The notes under the pieces were generated by a model. The model was not told the DNA's origin. It saw only the letters and a program-made list of their open reading frames with translations, and made no database searches. This document shows, in pieces, positions 17,097-24,533 of a DNA stretch of 63,534 bases. Source of the DNA: Eubacteriales bacterium (lineage in GTDB: Bacteria > Bacillota > Clostridia > Lachnospirales > Lachnospiraceae); NCBI GenBank assembly GCA_030540255.1, contig JAUNWP010000003.1, positions 1 to 63,534 of the forward strand. Direction: 5' to 3'. Position numbers and translations under genes: made by a program. Position 1 is the stretch's first letter; the number at the start of each line of letters is the position of its first letter.

Positions 17097-18002
17097 ATGG
17101 CATTTACATATACAGATACTGAGATAAACGGACATACAGGGATAGAGATAAGCTCTTATGTCGGAAATGACAAAAAGCTGAGCATACCGGCCAAGATCGA
17201 CGGGAAGCCTGTGATATCCATAGGAAAATATGCTTTTACCGATACATGCAAGGAGCTTGAGGAGATATATATACCGGAGAGTGTTAATACTATCAAGGCA
17301 TTTGCATTTTATTTTTGCGGAAAGCTCAGGAAGGTGGTGCTGACAGATAGCGTTACCGACTATTATGACGGTGCTTTTCGTACCTGTTCGGCGGTGAGCG
17401 ATATCGAGGTCACTATGAGTGAAGATCACTCGGAGTTGGTGCACAGGATGCTTAATGACAGCGATCGCAAAATGCGAGTAACATTTAAGTTTAGAGAGGA
17501 CGGCAGTATGCTTCGACTTGTATTTCCGGAGTATAATAATAATTCCATAGCCGATCCGAGAGCACAGACTTTTCATATTCGTATTGAGGGATCGGGCTTC
17601 AGCTATCGTGAATGTGTGCGTCAGGATGTTCTTAAGATAAAGGAGTACGACAGCCTGTTCCGTAAGGCTGTTGCCGATGACAATGATCTTGCTATAGATA
17701 TAGCTGTATCGAGACTTATGTATCCTACGAGATTGAGCGATTCCGATAAAGCTGAATACAAGGCACACCTTGAGGCTAATATCATGCGTGCCGCAGAGCT
17801 TGCCATGGAGGATGGCAATGAGGAATGGACTGAGGTGCTGATACATGAGGATCTCTTAAATGAGGAGGCGCTGGACAGAGCCTTGCAGCTTGCAAGCGAA
17901 CTTAAGAAAAATGAGCTCATCAGTATGCTTATGGATCACAGACACGAGCATATGCAGGCCAAGCCTGTAGCTAAGCTGAGTTTGGATGATTGGGAGTTTT
18001 AA
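17097..18002 (+). CDS. BspA-type leucine-rich repeat protein
   Basis: 301 residues. The N-terminal half contains LRR_5-like units of the BspA type (IPAKIDGKPVISIGKYAF, IYIPESVNTIKAFAF, VVLTDSVTDYYDGAF). The C-terminal half is helical and charged and not recognisable. There is no signal peptide, so it is likely cytoplasmic, unlike the surface BspA proteins. It is the first gene of a four-gene operon with a zinc-ribbon membrane protein, a vWA protein and a MoxR-type ATPase. Confidence 0.8.
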   Translation: MAFTYTDTEINGHTGIEISSYVGNDKKLSIPAKIDGKPVISIGKYAFTDTCKELEEIYIPESVNTIKAFAFYFCGKLRKVVLTDSVTDYYDGAFRTCSAVSDIEVTMSEDHSELVHRMLNDSDRKMRVTFKFREDGSMLRLVFPEYNNNSIADPRAQTFHIRIEGSGFSYRECVRQDVLKIKEYDSLFRKAVADDNDLAIDIAVSRLMYPTRLSDSDKAEYKAHLEANIMRAAELAMEDGNEEWTEVLIHEDLLNEEALDRALQLASELKKNELISMLMDHRHEHMQAKPVAKLSLDDWEF

Positions 18003-18004
18003 AC

Positions 18005-18619
18005 ATGGCGTTGGGAATCAGTATAGTGCTGCTTGCGGCAGCAGCGGTATTTGCAGGAACCGTTTTTTATATCAGATACAGAGTAAGACGTTTCAGCAGA
18101 ACATATTTTCAGACAGATAATATAGCGGAGGGACTTAAGGATGCTCGTATCAGTGCCAATGCTGCGAGAAAGAGCATTCCGGCAATGACAAAGCTCTTGC
18201 TGCCGGATATACAGCAGGATTTCCCGACCTTTAACTGGGCTGAATACAAGCAGAAGGTCTCGGATGCCGTACTTAAATACATACGAAAAAACTTTGAAGG
18301 CAGCGAAGCAAAGGTACATGAGGTGCAGATAGGCGATTACAGAAAGCGCGAGGGAACCTGTTACATTAAGACATATACATCGGCAGGCTATAAGGACGAT
18401 GCCGGAGAGCTTCAGGAGAAAAGATATGTCTGCAATCTCTTGTATATACAGGACATAGGGAAAATTCCGGAAACACAGACCGGAATCGGTCTTAATTGTC
18501 CTAATTGCGGAGCGCCTGTCAGGATGCTCGGCAAAAAGTACTGCGAGTACTGCGGTGCGGGTATCGTCGAGCTTAACGAGCGCGTCTGGAGCGTCGGAGA
18601 AGTCAAGGTAGATGAATGA
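18005..18619 (+). CDS. Membrane-anchored protein with C-terminal zinc ribbon
   Basis: 204 residues from ATG 18005, with GGGAG at 17993. A single N-terminal transmembrane helix (about 2-24) is followed by a basic helical region, a middle domain, and a C-terminal double CxxC zinc ribbon (CPNC...CEYC). The middle part is vaguely Tim44-like, which is a weak impression. It overlaps the following vWA gene by four bases (ATGA), so the proteins are probably made in fixed ratio. Confidence 0.78.
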   Translation: MALGISIVLLAAAAVFAGTVFYIRYRVRRFSRTYFQTDNIAEGLKDARISANAARKSIPAMTKLLLPDIQQDFPTFNWAEYKQKVSDAVLKYIRKNFEGSEAKVHEVQIGDYRKREGTCYIKTYTSAGYKDDAGELQEKRYVCNLLYIQDIGKIPETQTGIGLNCPNCGAPVRMLGKKYCEYCGAGIVELNERVWSVGEVKVDE

Positions 18620-20031
18620 GTTATAAGCAACAATTAGAACAATTAGGAAACAAGATACTTAATGCTTCGAGGACGGAGCTTTTTCTGTCGATGAGATTTA
18701 TGGGCGGGGCGTTGGACAGCCTCGGATATACCATAGATCTTACGACGAGGACTGTCGGAACGGATGCCGTGTATATACGCTTCAATCCGGAATTCCTTAT
18801 GCAGCTTTATCTGGCAAAGCCGGTAATGCTCAACAGACTCTATGTGCATATGATATTGCATTGCATATTCCGTCATATGTTCGGCTATGAGGTCTATGAG
18901 GATAAGGATCTGTATGATCTTTGTGCTGATATTGCAGCGGAATCGCTTATAGACGGTATGGAGTACAAGGCGATAGAGACTACGCATTCGGATTTCCGCA
19001 ACATGTGGTACGATAAGCTGAATACAGAGGTCAAGGTGCTTACAGCGGAGAGGCTGTACCGATATTTCTCGGAGCATGCACCGGATTATGATGAGTATAT
19101 GAAGCTTAAGGCTGAATTTACCAAGGATGATCACAGCTTTTGGGAGATACTTGAGGACCGGGAGTCTGACGGCGGACAAGGACCGGATCAGCAGCCGCCA
19201 GGCGGATCAAATCCGCCGGAAGATACACCCGAGGATCAGTCGGATAAGGATCCGGAAGATAAAAAACAGCCTCTGGATCTTCATAATGTTGCCAAGCTTC
19301 CGAAGGAGCTTGAGGATGAATGGAAGAAAAAAGCCGACAGGATGAAAGTTGAGATGGAGGCCTCCGGACATGAGGCTTCGGATGAGTTCGGCTCACTGCT
19401 TCGTACACTTAATTTTGTTCAGAAGAAACGTAAGAGCTATCGTGATTTTCTGAAACGTTTTTATACCATGCACGAGGAGACTAAGATAGATCCGGATTCG
19501 TTTGACTACGGCTTCTATCAATATGGCATGGAGCTATACGGCAACATTCCGCTTGTTGAGGAAAATGAATACCGTGAATCGCGTAAGATCAGGACTTTGG
19601 TGATTGCTATCGATACAAGCGCCTCCTGTCAGGAGAGACTGGTACAGCGTTTCCTTAATGAAACAGCTGATATATTGATGCGGCAGGAATCGTTTTTCAA
19701 ACGTGCGGATATATTGATACTTGAATGTGATGACAGAGTACAGGAGGAGATATTCCTTAAAAGCCCGGATGAGTTAAAAAAATATGCCAAGGGCTTCAAT
19801 GTACGAGGCGGTTTTGGTACGGATTTCAGACCTGCTTTCAGGAGGATAGAGGAGCTTCGCCGCATAGGCAAGCTGCCGAATCTCAAAGGGATGATGTATT
19901 TTACCGACGGTTTCGGAACATTTCCAAAGGCTAAGCCTGACTGGGATACTGCAATAGTGCTCTTTAAGGATGAGTCGGAGGAAGAGCTTAAGCTTCCGGA
20001 TTGGGCGTACAAATTATATCTCGATGTGTAG
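18616..20031 (+). CDS. vWA-like / DUF2201 metallopeptidase-like protein
   Basis: 471 residues. The N-terminal domain matches DUF2201, a putative metallopeptidase that normally carries HExxH. Here the equivalent reads HMILH (78-82) followed by another His at 87, so the catalytic Glu is replaced by Met. A charged Pro/Asp-rich linker (about 185-225) joins it to a C-terminal von Willebrand A-like domain with a MIDAS motif DTSAS (333-337). Such proteins pair with MoxR AAA+ ATPases, and one follows here. The likely role is chaperone-like assembly or activation of a target; this is inferred from family pairing. Confidence 0.85.
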   Translation: MSYKQQLEQLGNKILNASRTELFLSMRFMGGALDSLGYTIDLTTRTVGTDAVYIRFNPEFLMQLYLAKPVMLNRLYVHMILHCIFRHMFGYEVYEDKDLYDLCADIAAESLIDGMEYKAIETTHSDFRNMWYDKLNTEVKVLTAERLYRYFSEHAPDYDEYMKLKAEFTKDDHSFWEILEDRESDGGQGPDQQPPGGSNPPEDTPEDQSDKDPEDKKQPLDLHNVAKLPKELEDEWKKKADRMKVEMEASGHEASDEFGSLLRTLNFVQKKRKSYRDFLKRFYTMHEETKIDPDSFDYGFYQYGMELYGNIPLVEENEYRESRKIRTLVIAIDTSASCQERLVQRFLNETADILMRQESFFKRADILILECDDRVQEEIFLKSPDELKKYAKGFNVRGGFGTDFRPAFRRIEELRRIGKLPNLKGMMYFTDGFGTFPKAKPDWDTAIVLFKDESEEELKLPDWAYKLYLDV

Positions 20032-20146
20032 AGCTTTTATCTTTAAAACAAAGTATGAACAGACAGCGGCAAACGAACGCAGGATCGTTGATAACTTCAA
20101 TAATGATGTCGTAGGAACAGGTAATTAATTAGAGGATCACAAACAG

Positions 20147-21655
20147 ATGAACATAAAAGAAGCAAAAGAAGAAGTTAAGAATATTGTCAAGGCATATCTC
20201 GCAAAGGACGAGAACGGCATGCCGTGTATAGCAGAGGAGCATCAGAGACCGGTATTGCTCATGGGCCCTCCGGGAATAGGCAAGACGGCTATCATGGAGC
20301 AGGTGGCAGAGGAACTCAAGATCAATCTTGTGTCTTATACCATAACCCATCATACAAGACAGTCTGCCATAGGTCTTCCGAGCATAGTACATAAGAAATT
20401 TGACGGTAAGGATCAGGCAGTCACCGAATATACCATGAGTGAGATAATTGCTGCCGTATATGAGCAGATAGAGCGCTCAGGCATCAAAGAGGGCATACTT
20501 TTTCTTGATGAGATCAACTGTGTATCCGAGACTCTTGCACCGACAATGCTGCAGTTCCTGCAGTACAAGACTTTCGGTACACATAAGGTGCCGGAGGGTT
20601 TTGTTATAGTTACTGCCGGCAATCCGCCGGAGTACAATCAGTCGGTCAGAGAATTTGATATAGTTACGCTCGACAGACTGCGTCGTATAGATATTGATGC
20701 CGATCTTAAGGCATTCCGTGAGTATGGTTACAAGGTCAAGCTGCACGGTGCTGTCATGGCTTATCTTGATATCCGTAAGGATCGTTTCTATTCGGTGCAT
20801 GCCGATACCGACCGCAAGAGCTTTGTTACGGCAAGAGGCTGGGAGGATCTCTCATATGCTCTTAAGACCTATGAGAAGTTGGAACTTCCTATCGGCGAGT
20901 CATTGATGGCACAGTATCTTCAGGATGAAGAGATAGCATCTGATTTTGCGATGTATTATGAACTCTACAAAAAGTATGAGGATCTCTATCAGATACCAAA
21001 GGTGCTCTCGGGCGAGGCTTGGATAGACGATAAGCTTAAAGTGGCTCCGTTTGATGAGAAGCTTTCACTAATAGGACTTCTTACAGACAGCCTTAATACA
21101 GAGTTCAGAGAATATCGTGATGAGCTTGCATGTGATGAGCTGCTGCTCGAAAAGCTTAAGAGCTTTGGCGCAGAGCTTAAGGCAGAAGCCGGACGTATTC
21201 CGGTAGAAATACTCAAAGATATCGTTTCCGAAGATGCCGATAAGCGTGCATCGCTTAAGGCGGCAGCTATGCTTACCCGTGAGAATGAGGCTGACAGTCT
21301 GAGAGTCGAGAATATCCTAAAGGGCTATGAGGCCGAGCTTAAGACAGTCGGATCTCCGAAGGAAGCATTTAACTTTGTTAAAGCTGACTTTGAACGCAGA
21401 GAGGAAGCAAGGCAGCAGCATATCAGGACTACGGACGAGCATCTTACAAATGTATTCAAGGCACTTGACCACACCTTCGGACAGGGACAGGAGACAGTGC
21501 TCTTCCTGTCGGAGCTTAACGCAGGTTATCACAGCCTTAAGTTCATCAATGAATGCGGTAATGACAGTTATTTCGAGCATAATAAGCTCTTGCTGCTCAA
21601 AGACCGCAACGACAGCTTAAGACGAGAGATATTGCAGTTTACGGAAGAATATTAA
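20147..21655 (+). CDS. MoxR-type AAA+ ATPase
   Basis: 502 residues. Walker A GPPGIGKT is at 40-47 and Walker B ILFLDEIN at about 116-124, then a sensor-like TAGNPPEYN segment and an extended helical C-terminal domain of about 200 residues. It is the ATPase partner of the preceding vWA protein in the MoxR/vWA arrangement. A GAGGA ribosome-binding site lies ten bases before the ATG, and a 21-bp-stem terminator follows. Confidence 0.9.
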   Translation: MNIKEAKEEVKNIVKAYLAKDENGMPCIAEEHQRPVLLMGPPGIGKTAIMEQVAEELKINLVSYTITHHTRQSAIGLPSIVHKKFDGKDQAVTEYTMSEIIAAVYEQIERSGIKEGILFLDEINCVSETLAPTMLQFLQYKTFGTHKVPEGFVIVTAGNPPEYNQSVREFDIVTLDRLRRIDIDADLKAFREYGYKVKLHGAVMAYLDIRKDRFYSVHADTDRKSFVTARGWEDLSYALKTYEKLELPIGESLMAQYLQDEEIASDFAMYYELYKKYEDLYQIPKVLSGEAWIDDKLKVAPFDEKLSLIGLLTDSLNTEFREYRDELACDELLLEKLKSFGAELKAEAGRIPVEILKDIVSEDADKRASLKAAAMLTRENEADSLRVENILKGYEAELKTVGSPKEAFNFVKADFERREEARQQHIRTTDEHLTNVFKALDHTFGQGQETVLFLSELNAGYHSLKFINECGNDSYFEHNKLLLLKDRNDSLRREILQFTEEY

Positions 21656-21660
21656 AAAAA

Positions 21661-21712
21661 TAAGAGGCTGTGCATTATCGGATTCATCTTCGATAGTGCA
21701 CAGCCTCTTATT
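21661..21712 (+). terminator. Strong terminator after the MoxR/vWA operon
   Basis: TAAGAGGCTGTGCA (from 21661) pairs with TGCACAGCCTCTTA (ending 21710), with an inner stem TATCG/CGATA. Confidence 0.85.
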
Positions 21713-21793
21713 GAGTGCTATAATCTTAATACTTATGTAATTTGACTTTTTCGGAGCAAGAAGGCAAAATTAGCGTAAAAGGAATTGCAATTT

Positions 21794-23545
21794 ATGGCTT
21801 ATCAAGCGCTCTACAGAAAATGGCGTCCTGCCGGCTTTGATGAAGTGGTCGGGCAGACGGCTGTTATTACGACGCTAAAAAACCAAATAAAATCAGACAG
21901 GATAGGCCATGCCTATCTCTTTTGTGGTACAAGAGGAACAGGTAAGACCTCGGCTGCCAAGATCTTTGCGAGGGCAGTCAATTGTCCGAATGCCAAGGAG
22001 CATGACGGAAGCCCCTGTAATGAGTGCGAGACCTGTAAGGCAATAGCCTCGGGCAGAGCCATGAATGTCTTTGAGATAGATGCCGCATCAAATAACGGCG
22101 TCGACAATATTCGTGATATCAGGGAGCAGGTAGAGTATCCTCCGGTTACGGGCCGTTATAAAGTCTATATCATCGACGAGGTGCACATGCTGTCGACAGG
22201 CGCATTTAACGCATTGCTCAAGACCCTTGAAGAGCCGCCTGCCTATGTCATATTTATTCTTGCCACGACAGATCCGCAGAAGATCCCCGCAACTATATTA
22301 AGCCGTTGTCAGAGATATGATTTCAAACGTATAAGCAAGGGAGAAATTGCTTCACATTTGCAGGATATAATGACGCGTGAAGGTATAAGTGTCGAGGACA
22401 AGGCGCTTCATTACATAGCGGAGGCTGCCGACGGTTCGATGCGTGATTCCTTAAGTATATTGGATCAGTGTCTGGCTTATCACTACGGGGAAACGCTTAC
22501 TTATGACAATGTGCTGGATATACTCGGAGCAGAGGATGACAGTAAGTATTCGGAGCTTTTCGGCAAGATCATCGCACACGATGTGGAGGGAGTGCTCGCG
22601 GATGTTGCTGTTATGATAAATGACGGCTGTGAGCCGGGACGTCTTGTCAATGATTTTATCATGTATCTGAGAAATGTCCTGCTGGTCAAGAGTATAGGCA
22701 ACAATGACGTGCTGGAGCTTTCCGAGGAGAGATACGATAAGGCATATGCCGATGCAGAGCTTGCGGACAGAGATACCATAATACGTATTATTTCGTCACT
22801 TGCGGAGCTTTCCAACAGAACTCGTTTCTCACAGCAAAAGAGAGTGGGACTTGAGGTGGAGCTCATTCGTCTTTGTACCATAGGGATGCCGGGTTACGCT
22901 GCTGTTCAGACAAATGTTCCGGTAAATGCGGCCAAGGCTCAGCAGACGGCAGCGGTGAGGAACACGGCAGATCGTGCGGCTATGCCGACTGCGGTTTCAC
23001 ATAAGTATGCGGTATATACCGAGGATGCCGGTAAAGCATCAGATAAGAGGAATGACGAAGGCGGAACGCAGACTGCAGGAGACGGACGGGATGTGGTTGA
23101 TAGGGCGCCTGTCGGAATGAGTGCGAAGATAGAAGTCAATATATCGGATCGCAGTCAGGAACAACAGACCACAGCAGCAAAACAGAACGAGGCAGCACAG
23201 ACAGCCGACAGCGGAAGCATTTACGGTATAATTACCAAGAACTGGGATGTACTTATATCGGCGCTCTCGGCATCTAACAGACCGCTCTTTAACGGAGTGC
23301 TGGTCAAGGAGGAACACGGCAATATAGTGCTGGTGTTCAAAAACAGGATAAATTATACTCTTGCGGCGGGTAATGCCGAGGAGAACGGACTCATCAGACT
23401 GAGGGAGCTTTGTGCCGAGAAATTCGGTATCAGAGTGAATTTCAGAGCGCGTGAGGCCAAGCCCGGTGAGATACATATAGAGACACCGAGGGCTACAGAC
23501 GAGGAACTTGCAAAAATAAATTTTCCGATAAGTTATGAGGATTGA
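21794..23545 (+). CDS. dnaX: DNA polymerase III gamma/tau subunit
   Basis: 583 residues from ATG 21794. This is the clamp-loader AAA+ motor that links polymerase cores. It has Walker A GTRGTGKT (45-52), a zinc module C64/C75/C78/C81, Walker B with DEVH, and the FNALLKTLEEPP segment. A Gln/Ala-rich linker (about 375-460) leads to a short C-terminal domain typical of tau. I saw no obvious A-run for programmed frameshifting. It is followed closely by ybaB and recR. Confidence 0.95.
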   Translation: MAYQALYRKWRPAGFDEVVGQTAVITTLKNQIKSDRIGHAYLFCGTRGTGKTSAAKIFARAVNCPNAKEHDGSPCNECETCKAIASGRAMNVFEIDAASNNGVDNIRDIREQVEYPPVTGRYKVYIIDEVHMLSTGAFNALLKTLEEPPAYVIFILATTDPQKIPATILSRCQRYDFKRISKGEIASHLQDIMTREGISVEDKALHYIAEAADGSMRDSLSILDQCLAYHYGETLTYDNVLDILGAEDDSKYSELFGKIIAHDVEGVLADVAVMINDGCEPGRLVNDFIMYLRNVLLVKSIGNNDVLELSEERYDKAYADAELADRDTIIRIISSLAELSNRTRFSQQKRVGLEVELIRLCTIGMPGYAAVQTNVPVNAAKAQQTAAVRNTADRAAMPTAVSHKYAVYTEDAGKASDKRNDEGGTQTAGDGRDVVDRAPVGMSAKIEVNISDRSQEQQTTAAKQNEAAQTADSGSIYGIITKNWDVLISALSASNRPLFNGVLVKEEHGNIVLVFKNRINYTLAAGNAEENGLIRLRELCAEKFGIRVNFRAREAKPGEIHIETPRATDEELAKINFPISYED

Positions 23546-23550
23546 GAGAT

Positions 23551-23898
23551 ATGGCTAAAAGAGGCGGATTCGGCGGCGGAATGGGCATGCCGGGAAACAT
23601 GAACAACATGCTTAAGCAGGCACAGCGTATGCAGAGACAGCTTGAGGAACAGCAGAAGGAACTCGAGGAGAAGGAATTTACAGGTACAGCAGGCGGCGGT
23701 GCCGTAAGTATCACTGTTACCGGAAAGTATCTTGTGAAGAAGGTTACTATAGATCCGGATGCATGTGATCCGGAGGATGTGGAGACACTTGAGGAGCTTG
23801 TTATGCTCGCATTTAATGATGCGGCAGGCAAGATCGGTGAGGCGAATGAGTCCGCTATGGGCAAATTCGGCGGTCTCGGCGGCTTCGGAGGTTTCTAA
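23551..23898 (+). CDS. YbaB/EbfC nucleoid-associated protein
   Basis: 115 residues. A Gly/Met-rich start is followed by the coiled KQAQRMQRQLEEQQKELEE helix and the GGGAVSITVTGKYLVKKVTIDP core, both hallmarks of the dimeric DNA-binding YbaB family. The C-terminus is again Gly/Phe-rich. The position between dnaX and recR is conserved across many bacteria. Confidence 0.93.
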   Translation: MAKRGGFGGGMGMPGNMNNMLKQAQRMQRQLEEQQKELEEKEFTGTAGGGAVSITVTGKYLVKKVTIDPDACDPEDVETLEELVMLAFNDAAGKIGEANESAMGKFGGLGGFGGF

Positions 23899-23900
23899 GC

Positions 23901-24518
23901 TTGGATTATTACGGATCTGGTATAAGTAAGCTTATAGAATCTCTTTCATCGCTGCCGGGTATCGGCAGGAAGAGCGCACAGAGACTGGCGTTTCATATTA
24001 TTGCCATGCCGAAGGAGCAGGTTAAGGCTATAGCGGATTCGCTTGTGGAGGCAAGGGAGAAGGTTCATTTCTGCTCGTCCTGCTGTACGATAACCGATTC
24101 AGAGATATGCCCTATATGCGCAAGCAGCAAGCGCAATCACCGCCAGATAATGATAGTGGAGAATTCGCGAGATCTTGCGGCCTATGAGAAGACAGGCAGA
24201 TATGAGGGAGTGTATCATGTGCTGCACGGAAGCATTTCCCCTATGCTCGGAGTCGGACCGAATGATATCAGGCTCAAGGAGCTGCTCATGAGGCTTCAGG
24301 ATGAGAACGGAGATGCGAAGGTCGACGAGATCATCATAGCGACGGGCTCGTCCGTAGAGGGCGAAAGTACGGCTATGTATATCGTTAAGCTTGTCAAGAC
24401 ACTCGGACTTCCTATAAGACTGACGAGGATAGCGACGGGAGTGCCTGTAGGCGGAGACATTGAAAATATAGACGAAGTAACGCTTGAAAGAGCACTTAGC
24501 GGCAGGACCGAAGTGTAA
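23901..24518 (+). CDS. recR: Recombination protein RecR
   Basis: 205 residues with a TTG start preceded by GGAGG (23887-23891). Members act with RecF and RecO in loading RecA at gaps. A helix-hairpin-helix segment (LSSLPGIGRKSAQRLAFH) is followed by a four-Cys zinc finger (about 57-72) and a Toprim domain (VENSRDLAAYE and the GVGPNDIRLKELL region). It ends the dnaX-ybaB-recR set. Confidence 0.95.
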   Translation: MDYYGSGISKLIESLSSLPGIGRKSAQRLAFHIIAMPKEQVKAIADSLVEAREKVHFCSSCCTITDSEICPICASSKRNHRQIMIVENSRDLAAYEKTGRYEGVYHVLHGSISPMLGVGPNDIRLKELLMRLQDENGDAKVDEIIIATGSSVEGESTAMYIVKLVKTLGLPIRLTRIATGVPVGGDIENIDEVTLERALSGRTEV

Positions 24519-24533
24519 GTGAGGGTGATTTAT

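Noticed and set aside
17028..17846. 272-codon ORF antisense to the LRR gene
   Set aside because: It overlaps both tadA and the LRR gene, which have family motifs; the antisense product has none.
21794..23545. Programmed frameshift in dnaX giving gamma
   Set aside because: No A-rich slippery heptamer followed by a stem was found in the expected region.
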